In this document: positions 7,848-15,209 of the stretch, one piece after another | How the letters are laid out: each line of letters opens with the position of its first letter | How positions within the stretch are numbered: the first letter of the stretch is position 1 | Assembly (NCBI GenBank): GCA_012520235.1 | Contig: JAAYOR010000142.1 | Location: forward strand, 1 to 38,529 | Length of the DNA stretch: 38,529 bases | Reading direction: 5' to 3' | From: Fretibacterium sp. | GTDB lineage: Bacteria > Synergistota > Synergistia > Synergistales > Aminobacteriaceae | Translations under genes and position numbers: made by a program | The notes under the pieces: generated by a model | Databases searched by the model: none | The model's input: the letters and a program-made list of their open reading frames with translations, nothing else | Told to the model about the DNA's origin: nothing

Positions 7848-8531
7848 TTATTTCCCGAAGGTGTTGTCGTAACGTCTCTTTTTGCTGATGGACGTACCGT
7901 ACCTCGCCAGCCCTGACGCGATGATGAGCGCGCAGATGACCCCGTCCAAGACCGGGACGTTCAGCTCCTTCTCCATGGCCTTGTCGAGCCCGGCAAACCC
8001 GGCGCACCCGAGGACCAGAACCTCCGCCATGTCCTCCTCCACTGCCCGCCGTCCGGCTGCCGTGAGGCGCTCCACATCAGTGGAACCCTTCTCCACGTTC
8101 GCCGGTCGGATGGAGGCCAGGTCCCTCGTGATGCCGTACTTGTCAATGAGAGCCTTCTTGTTCGGCATGGTGCGCTCCACGGGAGCGATCACGGAAAACG
8201 TGTGTCCCAGCATGGTGGCCATCTTCATGGACGCCTCTCCTATGCCGACCACCGGCTTGTTGGTCATCTCCTTCATGAGGTCCATGTTGGGATCCCCGTG
8301 GCAGGCGATGACGAAGGCGTCAAAGCTGTCCTCGTTCTCCCGGAGGAGCTGCATCATGCCAGGAGCCGCCACCGCATGATCCTCATAGGTCGCGATGAAC
8401 GGGGAGGTCCCAGGCGTGGGGACCGTGACGACCTCCATCTGGTCCCCCGCAAAGGCCACGGCACTGGCGTGGATGGCCTGGGTCATCTCCGTGCTGCTGT
8501 TCGGATTGATGATGAGGATCTTCGGCTTCAT
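7848..8531 (-). CDS. Asp/Glu/hydantoin-racemase family protein
   Basis: This 227-residue enzyme belongs to the cofactor-independent racemases that include hydantoin racemase and allantoin racemase. The two catalytic cysteines are C77 (VIACHGDPN) and C176 (LVLGCAGFAG), and the N-terminal INPNSS motif is typical. It would interconvert the enantiomers of a ring substrate so that stereospecific ring opening can go to completion. I start it at the ATG at 8531, which overlaps the stop of the preceding hydrolase gene (ATGA) with GGAG upstream, rather than at 8552. The overlap implies coupled translation. Maleate isomerase or arylmalonate decarboxylase functions are possible alternatives, but the neighbours favour a ureide racemase. 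Confidence 0.87.
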   Translation of the reverse strand: MKPKILIINPNSSTEMTQAIHASAVAFAGDQMEVVTVPTPGTSPFIATYEDHAVAAPGMMQLLRENEDSFDAFVIACHGDPNMDLMKEMTNKPVVGIGEASMKMATMLGHTFSVIAPVERTMPNKKALIDKYGITRDLASIRPANVEKGSTDVERLTAAGRRAVEEDMAEVLVLGCAGFAGLDKAMEKELNVPVLDGVICALIIASGLARYGTSISKKRRYDNTFGK

Positions 8532-9931
8532 GCTTTCGCTCCGTCCCGCCACTCGGGATAGAGGACTTTGCCCCAGCCCTGGGCCGTCTCATCAATAACC
8601 CGGTCCTTCATCACGACCCGGCCGCGCACGACAGTGTGAATGGGCTTACCCACCAGCTTGAACCCGTTGTACATGGGGGAGGTATCCCTGGATTGGGTCA
8701 CGAAATCCTTGTTATCAACCGTAAATTCATTCTTCATGTCGACGACGACGTAATCGGCATCGCCTCCGACCTGGATGGCCCCTTTTCTCGGCCAGAGGCC
8801 AAAAACTTTCGCCGTGTTCTCGGAGAGAAGCTCGACCATCCGCTTCATGGTGAGCTTTCCATCCCGAACGGCTGTGAGCATGAGGGGCAGCGTCATCTCG
8901 ATGCAGGCGGAACCCGCAGCTGCCGTGAAGATGTCCTTCATCCCCTTCTCCTTCTCGGAGACGAGAAAAGGACCGTGGTCGCTTCCGATGAAGTCCACGG
9001 AGCCGTCGTTGATGTAGTCCCACATCTTCTCCACGGACTGCCTGTCACGAAGTGGCGGGTTCCCCTTGGCGTAGGGGCCGTATTTGTCGACCGTCTCCAC
9101 ATCGAGGAACAGGTAATGAGGGCAGGTCTCAAGGTAGACGTCCATTCCTTCGAGCTTCGCCTGTTTGACAAGCTCTGAGGCCTCCGGCGTCGAGATGTGG
9201 GCAAAATTCACCCTCGTGCCCGTCTCCTTCGCAAACAGGATGAGCTTGGAGACGGTCTCTATCTCCGAGATAGGCGGGCGGGATTTGTAGTGGTACTCAA
9301 AGCCGACCTTCCCCTCGGCTCGGAACTGCCGGATCAGCCGCTGGATGATGTCGTTATTCTCGGCGTGGACGGTCAGGATCAACCCCGTCTTCGCCACAGC
9401 CTTGAAGCCGTCGAGCATCTCCCCGTCGTTGGCCATGGTGAGACCGCGAAACTCCTCATCCCGCCCCTCCGGCGCCTGATGGAGGAAGGTCTTGAAGGCG
9501 ACGATCCCTTCCTTCGCAACCTTCTCCACCTCTTCAGGGAACTCAGCACCGGCTGCCCCGAAAAATGCGTAGTCCACAAAGGCCTGAGGGGCCGCCACTT
9601 TGATCCTGTTCTGCAGGACCTCAGGGGAATAGGGAGGGGGTGAGGAAATGGGGTGCTCAAGGAAGCACGTCACACCGCCCGCCACCGCTGCCTTGGTCTC
9701 CGTGACAAAGGTTCCGCGCTCCCTGTGGCCCGGGTCACGCACGTGAACATGGCTGTCCACGACGCCCGGCAGAACGAGGTTCCCCCCCGCATCAAGGACT
9801 TCAGTCGCCTCGGGCAGATAGTCATCCTCGCAGATCAGGGCGGTCTTCCCGTCCCGCACCGCGATCCCACCCTTGAACAATTCGCCGTTGGCATACACCT
9901 GTCCGTTTCGAATCACCAAATCCGCCTTCAC
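8528..9931 (-). CDS. Allantoinase-type cyclic amidohydrolase (paralogue 1)
   Basis: This 467-residue amidohydrolase opens cyclic ureides such as allantoin, hydantoins or dihydropyrimidines. The di-metal site is complete: H61 and H63 (DSHVHVRDPGH), bridging lysine K147 (AFKTFL), H189 (VHAENN), H245 (AHISTPE) and D318 (GSDHGPF). The ETCPHYLF motif (268-275) is conserved. AAGGAGG lies inside the longer frame that begins at 9955, 5-8 bases before two consecutive GTG codons (9934 and 9931). Translation therefore starts at one of these GTGs and gives the usual VKADLVIRNG N-terminus. It overlaps the racemase gene by four bases. It shares about the whole fold and every metal ligand with the second hydrolase at 11605-12984. 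Confidence 0.88.
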   Translation of the reverse strand: MKADLVIRNGQVYANGELFKGGIAVRDGKTALICEDDYLPEATEVLDAGGNLVLPGVVDSHVHVRDPGHRERGTFVTETKAAVAGGVTCFLEHPISSPPPYSPEVLQNRIKVAAPQAFVDYAFFGAAGAEFPEEVEKVAKEGIVAFKTFLHQAPEGRDEEFRGLTMANDGEMLDGFKAVAKTGLILTVHAENNDIIQRLIRQFRAEGKVGFEYHYKSRPPISEIETVSKLILFAKETGTRVNFAHISTPEASELVKQAKLEGMDVYLETCPHYLFLDVETVDKYGPYAKGNPPLRDRQSVEKMWDYINDGSVDFIGSDHGPFLVSEKEKGMKDIFTAAAGSACIEMTLPLMLTAVRDGKLTMKRMVELLSENTAKVFGLWPRKGAIQVGGDADYVVVDMKNEFTVDNKDFVTQSRDTSPMYNGFKLVGKPIHTVVRGRVVMKDRVIDETAQGWGKVLYPEWRDGAKA

Positions 9932-9987
9932 CACAAAAACCTCCTTATTCGACAAATAAATACTCTATTCCCTATCTACCATCGGCT

Positions 9988-11418
9988 TCAGGCATTGATT
10001 TCAGGGCCAAAGAACCGGTCTATCACAGCCTCTGATGGCGGGGGTGTGTTGAGGCTCACGACAATGAGCGCGATAAGGCCGGTCACAAGGGACGGAAGGA
10101 TGGGGAACCATCCGAAGGGACGCTTCAGATACTCCCACACCAAGGCCGTTGCAAGACCGACGAGCATGGCCGCCATAGCGCCCTGGCTGTTCGCACGCTT
10201 CCATGCAAACGCTGCCAGGACGACGATGGAGAGCATGGAGCCCATGATACCCACCATGCCTGCCTGGATCCACATGACGCCCGACTCCATGTTGATCGTC
10301 GCGAGGATCGCTATGATCCCGATGATGAACGTCGTCACCCTGGCTATCTTGAGCAGCTGCCCCGAGGAGTACTCCCTTGGAGAGAGTTTCTGGAGGATGT
10401 CCCGAACAAACGTGGTGCCCGCGAGGAGCAGTACCGAGTCGGCTGTGGAAATAGCGGCGCCGAGCACTCCGGCCATGACCAGGCCTCCGATCCATGGGTT
10501 CATGAACTTCTTGATGAGAGTTGGGGCAACGCTGTCCGGACTCTCAATCCCCGGGACAAGGATGATGCCGGCAAGCGCGATGAGCATGAGGGGAAGATAT
10601 ATGAAGATGAACGTCACGGCGCAATAAGCTTGGCTCTTTGCTGCGGTATCCGCGTCCTTGGCAGCGTAAATTCGGGTGGAGAACTGGGGCGATCCGATAT
10701 TCCCGAGCCCCCAGGTGAAGAACCAGGACATGGCTACCCCTAAAGGGATGGCCCCGCCGGCAAAGGGATCCAGGGCAGTGGGTTTGACCTCCGCAAGTTT
10801 GCGGTGAATCTCCACAACTCCTCCGGCCTCACCGACGATGACATACATCAAGGCCCACACGCCGAGCAGGATGACGACGCTGCAGAACGTATCGGTCCAG
10901 GCCACGGACTCCATCCCGCCAAGGACCGTAAAGAGGATGAAGATAGCCCCTATGCCTACTATCGCAGCGGTCCTGCTGATAGCGGGAATGGTCGTGGTGA
11001 TGACGGCGGCGCAGCCCACAAGCTGGGCGCAGGTGAAGAAGATCATAGCGATGAGGATGACGACCCCGGCCAGGATGCTATGAGCCCTCCCGTATCGCGC
11101 TTCGAAAAGATCCGGAAGGGTGACCTGCCCGAAGTTCCGAAGTTTCCGGGCAAACCAGAGCGCGGAGATAAAGGAGGTCAATGCCGTCCCTGCCCAATTC
11201 CACCAGCCTCCCCATCCGTGGGCATAGTAGTATCCCATGTATCCCACGACGGAGACGGTGCTGATGATCGTAGCAAAATAGGTCCCGACCAAGGGCACAA
11301 CGCCGAGGTTTCTGCCGGCAATAAACCAGTCTTCCTCGTCCTTAACCCTTTTTGAAACGTAGACGCCGATCAAGAGCAGCAGCACAAGAAAAAGAGCAAT
11401 ACTTACTATCAGTTCCAT
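9988..11418 (-). CDS. Sodium:solute symporter (SSS family)
   Basis: This 476-residue protein has about thirteen membrane segments and SSS-family traits: the RNLG loop near residue 40, FGQVTLPDLFEARYG around 105-118, and AAISTADSVLLLAGT around 325-340, where the Na2-site serines lie. It should couple sodium entry to uptake of an organic solute, giving the operon a second importer besides TRAP. The SD GGGAGGATAT precedes the start. A 30-residue membrane peptide is encoded directly upstream. The substrate cannot be assigned from sequence; pyrimidine, ureide or amino-acid-like solutes are plausible. Confidence 0.88.
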   Translation of the reverse strand: MELIVSIALFLVLLLLIGVYVSKRVKDEEDWFIAGRNLGVVPLVGTYFATIISTVSVVGYMGYYYAHGWGGWWNWAGTALTSFISALWFARKLRNFGQVTLPDLFEARYGRAHSILAGVVILIAMIFFTCAQLVGCAAVITTTIPAISRTAAIVGIGAIFILFTVLGGMESVAWTDTFCSVVILLGVWALMYVIVGEAGGVVEIHRKLAEVKPTALDPFAGGAIPLGVAMSWFFTWGLGNIGSPQFSTRIYAAKDADTAAKSQAYCAVTFIFIYLPLMLIALAGIILVPGIESPDSVAPTLIKKFMNPWIGGLVMAGVLGAAISTADSVLLLAGTTFVRDILQKLSPREYSSGQLLKIARVTTFIIGIIAILATINMESGVMWIQAGMVGIMGSMLSIVVLAAFAWKRANSQGAMAAMLVGLATALVWEYLKRPFGWFPILPSLVTGLIALIVVSLNTPPPSEAVIDRFFGPEINA

Positions 11419-11452
11419 TTTTAATATCCTCCCTTCCTATCCACTCTGTCGT

Positions 11453-11545
11453 CTATCTCTTCTTTTGGAAGAAAATAACGGTGATGGGGAGCAGACATAA
11501 GAACGCGAAGAAGAGCCAATACAGAATGAGCGACTTTGGAATCAT
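11453..11545 (-). CDS. 30-residue single-span membrane peptide, possible symporter accessory subunit
   Basis: The frame MIPKSLILYWLFFAFLCL... runs 30 codons from an ATG at 11545 to a TAG at 11453. It has a strong AGGAGG site about 10 bases upstream. Residues 6-26 form one hydrophobic span, and the C-terminus is basic (QKKR). It sits 34 bases before the SSS gene in the same direction. Small one-span partners encoded next to sodium symporters are known (MetS of the MetPS NSS system; small proteins beside SSS genes), so an accessory role is likely by position. I recognise no named family in the sequence itself. Confidence 0.65.
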   Translation of the reverse strand: MIPKSLILYWLFFAFLCLLPITVIFFQKKR

Positions 11546-11604
11546 GGTTCCTGTACCTCCTTTAGAGATCGAACCGTCAAAGACGGCGCTTCTGCGAACG
11601 TCCT

Positions 11605-12984
11605 CTAGGGAAGGACGCACCGGCCCCATCCACTGGCCGACGGGACCTCCTCACTCGCCGAATAGACAATACGCCCACGCACAAGACAGGTCATAACTTG
11701 TCCAAAAACTCGCCTCCCTTCATAGAGTTTGGCAATTCCACGCCCTGCGGTCTTCATGCAGGACGCCCGGATAATGAAGTCACGTTCCGTATCTACCGCT
11801 ACCACATCGCCGTCCGCACCCACGGCGAGAGCGCCCTTTCTGGGGAAGAGGTCGAAAACCTTTGCCGCATTTGTGGAAAGCAAGTCCACCGTTCGTTGAA
11901 GCGTTATGCGCTTCTCCCGCACCGCTGTGATGAAGAGCGGAAGCCGTTCCTCGAAGCCGGTGGAGCCGGAAGGGCACGCAAAGATATCCTCCAATCCCGG
12001 TTCCTTTTCCGAAGGGAGAAAAGGCCCATGGTCACTGCCTACGTAGTCCACCGTTCCATCCAACACGTATTGCCAGAGCTTGTCGGAGGATTTTTGGGGT
12101 CGTATAGGCGGGTTGAACTTGGCAAAGGGGCCGAGGTGGGCCACGGACTCCTCGTCGCAGAAAAGGAACTGGGGGCAGGTTTCGGCGTATACCTGAACGC
12201 CCTGCCGTTTCGCCCTCCGTATGAGCTCCATCGCCTCAGGCGTGGAAACATGACAGATGCTGACTCGGGCGCCGGTGCTTTGAGCGTAGCAGAGGACCTT
12301 GCCCACTGCCGACACTTCAGCAATGGGAGGCCTTGCCTTGCCGTGGGCGAGAAAGTCTTTTTCGCCCCTTCTTTTCAGTGCCGCAGTGCACCGCTGAACG
12401 ATACTGTCGTTCTCGGCATGGACGGCGCATATCTTGCCCGTCCCCGCCACGGTCTCGAGGATCTGGAGCAGCGCCCCGTCATCCTCGGCACAGGTACCCT
12501 GAAACTCCCCTTCCCGCCCCGCCGATGGAGCGAAAAGAAAGGTTTTAAATGCGATAACGCCTGCTTTCGCCAAAGCAGGGATAAACTCCGCCCTGTTTCC
12601 GGCAGCGCCGTAAAAGGCAAAATCGACGGAAGAGCGTTCCGCGGCGCATCGCATTCTGTCGCGAAGAATTTCGGGTGAATATTGAGGAGGATCGGATATG
12701 GGCATCTCCAGGATGGTCGTGATGCCCCCAGCGGCGGCAGCGACCGTCTCCGTAGCAAAATCGCCCCGCTCCCGCCGCCCCGGGTCGCGCACGTGGACGT
12801 GAGTGTCCACGCCACCCGGCAACAGAAGGGCCCCCTGAAGGTCCAACTCCCTCCTCCCAACTGGGAGAAACGGGTTGGCTCCTAAGGATACGATTTTGCC
12901 ATCGGTGATGGCTAGGCCACCGTGAAATACTTCTCCGGAGCTGAACACTCGCCCGTTTCGAAGCACTATGTCGGCAGAGTTCAT
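11605..12984 (-). CDS. Allantoinase-type cyclic amidohydrolase (paralogue 2)
   Basis: This 459-residue paralogue of the hydrolase at 8528-9931 has the same ligand set: H62 and H64 (DTHVHVRDPGR), K148, H189, H245 and D318 (GSDHGPF). The widely conserved ETCPHY motif is ETCPQF here (Q272 for His), beside an otherwise intact active site, so substrate preference may differ. Its ATG overlaps the stop of the iclR gene (ATGA), making it the first structural gene of the operon and translationally coupled to its regulator. The reaction is hydrolytic opening of a cyclic amide or ureide. Confidence 0.86.
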   Translation of the reverse strand: MNSADIVLRNGRVFSSGEVFHGGLAITDGKIVSLGANPFLPVGRRELDLQGALLLPGGVDTHVHVRDPGRRERGDFATETVAAAAGGITTILEMPISDPPQYSPEILRDRMRCAAERSSVDFAFYGAAGNRAEFIPALAKAGVIAFKTFLFAPSAGREGEFQGTCAEDDGALLQILETVAGTGKICAVHAENDSIVQRCTAALKRRGEKDFLAHGKARPPIAEVSAVGKVLCYAQSTGARVSICHVSTPEAMELIRRAKRQGVQVYAETCPQFLFCDEESVAHLGPFAKFNPPIRPQKSSDKLWQYVLDGTVDYVGSDHGPFLPSEKEPGLEDIFACPSGSTGFEERLPLFITAVREKRITLQRTVDLLSTNAAKVFDLFPRKGALAVGADGDVVAVDTERDFIIRASCMKTAGRGIAKLYEGRRVFGQVMTCLVRGRIVYSASEEVPSASGWGRCVLP

Positions 12985-13766
12985 TTGTGCTCTCCCCTTT
13001 GTATACCGCCAATCATTTTTGACATGGCCTCCGCCGTACTCAAAACCTTCTGCACGATCCTCTGAAAGCCCTCCCCCTCCGCACGATGCTCGGGCATCGT
13101 TATCCCGACGCTGCCGTACATGTTTTCCTTGAAGAAAAAGAGCGGGGCGGCCACTCCCGTGATGCCCGGGTCAACGGCTCCCGTAGAGACCACGTATCCG
13201 GCCTGTTTCAACGTGCGATATCGTTCAAGCACCTTTTCAGGGTTCGTCTCAGTTTTTTCGGTAAAAGCAGCAAGAGGCTGTCGGAAGAGAAGGGATTGGA
13301 CCTCGTCCTCAGGCATACCGAGAAGGACAGCAAAACCTGTGCCTCCCGCATAAAAGGGGAAGCTTTGGCCAATCTCCGAGGAAATCTTGAGTTTTTGGGA
13401 CGACTCTATCTTATCCACACAAAGAACACTGTTGCCATCGAACATGGAAAGGATGGCCGTCTCCCCCGTCTCCACAGCGAGATCGTTCAGCAGAGGGCGG
13501 AGGATTTGGCAGGAGGACATCTCATCCTGGGCAAACTGCCCAAGAATTGCGACCTTTATTCCGAGGGTGTATTTTTCCGTATCGGGAATCTTACGAAGCC
13601 AACCGACGCTCTCAAGGGTGACTACCAAACGATGGACCGTGCTTCTATGAAGCCCAATCTCCTTTGCTATTTCCGGTATGGACAGGGTGGGGTGAGGCTG
13701 TGCGAAACATTCTAGTGTCTGAAGTGCTCGGAGGATGGATCGATTCAGATATCTTGAGGGATTCAT
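12981..13766 (-). CDS. IclR-family regulator of the ureide operon
   Basis: This 261-residue regulator has the IclR winged helix (helix-turn-helix around 28-50, EIGLHRSTVHRLVVTLESVG) and the GAF-like effector domain (around 85-250) with YVVSTGAVDPGITGVAAP. The frame opens at 13787, but AGGAGGG lies inside it and 7 bases upstream of the ATG at 13766, which I take as the start. It heads the long minus-strand operon and is four-base-overlapped with the first hydrolase gene. A near-consensus promoter with an overlapping palindrome lies 50-80 bases upstream, suggesting autoregulation of the whole unit. Confidence 0.9.
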   Translation of the reverse strand: MNPSRYLNRSILRALQTLECFAQPHPTLSIPEIAKEIGLHRSTVHRLVVTLESVGWLRKIPDTEKYTLGIKVAILGQFAQDEMSSCQILRPLLNDLAVETGETAILSMFDGNSVLCVDKIESSQKLKISSEIGQSFPFYAGGTGFAVLLGMPEDEVQSLLFRQPLAAFTEKTETNPEKVLERYRTLKQAGYVVSTGAVDPGITGVAAPLFFFKENMYGSVGITMPEHRAEGEGFQRIVQKVLSTAEAMSKMIGGIQRGEHK

Positions 13767-13808
13767 TGTGTGCCCTCCTTGTCTCATCTAATAAGACGAT
13801 GTCTGATT

Positions 13809-13824
13809 GTATAATGTATTATAC
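13809..13824. promoter_or_regulatory. Palindrome overlapping the -10 box, candidate IclR operator
   Basis: GTATAATGTATTATAC has perfect 7-base arms around a 2-base centre and covers the whole -10 hexamer (13818-13823). A protein bound here would block RNA polymerase, so it is a good candidate for the operator of the adjacent IclR regulator. No binding evidence is available. Confidence 0.55.
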
Positions 13825-13846
13825 CTTGAGAGAAGAATATCGTCAA
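13818..13846 (-). promoter_or_regulatory. Near-consensus sigma-70 promoter of the ureide operon
   Basis: On the minus strand the -35 is TTGACG (13841-13846), the spacer is exactly 17 bases and the -10 is TATAAT (13818-13823). The expected start of transcription is around 13811, giving a 45-base leader before the iclR ATG. Confidence 0.75.
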
Positions 13847-14011
13847 TATTTTCGCAACATATTTTCACAATGCGTACGAGGAAGCGCGGTCTTTTCCGCT
13901 TTGAAAGGCTTCTTCCGAAAGGATATGAAGCGCGGAGCTGCATGCATTTTGAAGGCCGTTTCTGGCAAAATGCAGAGGAGGCGAAGAACTCGGGGGGTAG
14001 ACTCGGCATGC
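13847..14011. other. Non-coding spacer between two minus-strand units
   Basis: Apart from the promoter on its left edge and the palindromic terminator on its right edge I see no gene or structure here. The open frames that cross it lack an SD sequence. Confidence 0.5.
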
Positions 14012-14012
14012 A

Positions 14013-14046
14013 AAGAGGCCTCCCGGGGTACCCCGGGAGGCCTCTT
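14013..14046 (-). terminator. 34-base perfect palindrome, probable terminator
   Basis: The sequence from AAGAGGCCTCCCGGGG to its mirrored arm is self-complementary over all 34 bases, centred on GGTACC. It lies about 30 bases after the stop of the C_GCAxxG_C_C gene on the minus strand. The minus-strand T-run is short (TTT). On the plus strand TATTTTT follows, so the element may work in both directions. Confidence 0.65.
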
Positions 14047-14077
14047 ATTTTTCATTGCAGCATATGGGTCAGGCAGG

Positions 14078-14524
14078 TCAGAGCGCTTCCCTGTTCTCCA
14101 TCTCCTCCAGAAGGGCGACGGCACCCTCCACGAGGGCGACGCATCGGGTCTCGAACAGGTTAAGCTCATTTGCACGGCTGCGGCCCTCCGGCGTGCTCGT
14201 GTCACACCCGAGAAGCTCCCTGCACAGCAGCGAGCCATGCCGTCTCCGAAACTCCTCCGAGAACTCCCGGACTGCCTTGTAGACCCGCGCCCTCTCCGCC
14301 CCTGTGGCGCACTCCCCATCCCCGTAGCGCATGCCGAGGGCCATAATCGCTCCGGTCACGGCCCCGCAGGTGCTTGCCGTCCTCATCCCCCCGGCGAACC
14401 CCGAGGAGATGCGCAGGGCCAGCTCCCTCGGTACTCCCAAGGGTTCCCCACAGGCCACAAACACCGCCTGAGAACAGGCATAGCCGCTCAAAAGCAGCCG
14501 GGACGCTTCCTGAATCGCACTCAT
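14078..14524 (-). CDS. C_GCAxxG_C_C family protein
   Basis: This 148-residue protein matches the C_GCAxxG_C_C family of anaerobes, named for its spaced cysteines. Here they appear as C17 (GYACSQAV), the GGMRTASTCGAVTGA segment around 45-60, LCRELLGCD around 100-108, and a late RC. Members are thought to bind a metal or a redox cofactor; no reaction is established. The second family residue set reads STCGAVTG, a normal variant. The start at 14524 has GGAGG 9 bases upstream. It is the last gene of the IclR / aminotransferase / CGGC unit, with a palindromic terminator just after it. Confidence 0.85.
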   Translation of the reverse strand: MSAIQEASRLLLSGYACSQAVFVACGEPLGVPRELALRISSGFAGGMRTASTCGAVTGAIMALGMRYGDGECATGAERARVYKAVREFSEEFRRRHGSLLCRELLGCDTSTPEGRSRANELNLFETRCVALVEGAVALLEEMENREAL

Positions 14525-14646
14525 CTCTCATCGCCTCCGCGGAAGTTCAACATCCTTACGATCATGGGCTTTGATACGGAAACCGCGTCTTCGCTCAGCT
14601 CTCTTCCCGGCTGATCATACCACGAATAGCCGAGCCTCCAATGACA

Positions 14647-14680
14647 GCGGCCCCCCGGAGCACAAAGTCCGGGGGGCCGC
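14647..14680. terminator. GC-rich 13-base perfect hairpin between the two Cys-rich genes
   Basis: GCGGCCCCCCGGA and TCCGGGGGGCCGC enclose an 8-base loop. It lies 16 bases after the CGGC gene stop on the minus strand. A T-run (TTTT) follows only on the plus strand, so on the minus strand it may be a partial terminator or an mRNA-end stabiliser within the operon. Confidence 0.55.
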
Positions 14681-14695
14681 CTGTTTTCCGTCAGG

Positions 14696-15142
14696 TCAGT
14701 TATAGGCCAATCGTATCTCAGGGTCACAGGCTATGTGGGCAATCCGCTCCTGCCACTGCGGGGAGTCCCAGGTTCCCAACGCCGTGTGGATGGTCCAGTA
14801 CTTCTCCGGGATAGGATGGGTCCCCACCACCACGGGAAGGCCGTAGGCCTCCTGGATGTACTTCCTGAAAGCGTCAATCCTGTGGCACGGCGGGTATCCC
14901 ACGGTCATTCCCGTGGCGAGGTGGATCACCGTTGCGCCGTTTTTCTTCATCTCCGCGGGGGCGTATTCGACATTCCCCCCAGGACAGCCATCGCATGTGG
15001 TGAACCCCACAAGCTCCACTTCCTTGCCCTTGTACAGGGAGAAGGCTCCCTCCCTGTTGCGCAGGGCCTTAAGGCATTTTCCTCCGGCACAGGTGTGGTA
15101 CCGGTTACAGATGAACACTCCTACCCGAACGATCTCGCTCAT
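14696..15142 (-). CDS. CGGC-domain cysteine-rich protein
   Basis: This 148-residue protein carries the CGGC domain of anaerobic bacteria and archaea, with clustered cysteines proposed to bind metal. Seen here are C10 (FICNRYHTCAGGKC), TTCDGCPGG around 49-57, the H/P-rich GYPPCHRIDAF around 82-92, and a late HIACDP. Biochemical function is unknown. The frame is open further upstream, but the ATG at 15142 has GGGGGAG just before it and the upstream segment reads as untranslated leader. That SD lies inside a hairpin (15152-15174). It follows the aminotransferase gene by 67 bases. Confidence 0.83.
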   Translation of the reverse strand: MSEIVRVGVFICNRYHTCAGGKCLKALRNREGAFSLYKGKEVELVGFTTCDGCPGGNVEYAPAEMKKNGATVIHLATGMTVGYPPCHRIDAFRKYIQEAYGLPVVVGTHPIPEKYWTIHTALGTWDSPQWQERIAHIACDPEIRLAYN

Positions 15143-15151
15143 GATGCCACT

Positions 15152-15190
15152 CCCCCTCTGATGGTCTGAGGGGGCCGGCCAGCCGACCCC
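15152..15190 (-). promoter_or_regulatory. Two mutually exclusive hairpins before the CGGC gene
   Basis: In the minus-strand leader a central CCCCCTC can pair with an upstream GGGGGTCGGC (GGGGGUCGGC / GCCGGCCCCC, 10 pairs with one G-U and a tight loop). It can instead pair with the downstream GAGGGGG, which is part of the SD of the CGGC gene. The second pairing would hide the ribosome site and the first would free it. No known riboswitch class is recognised. Confidence 0.5.
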
Positions 15191-15209
15191 CTTCATGAGA
15201 CCTGTTTTT

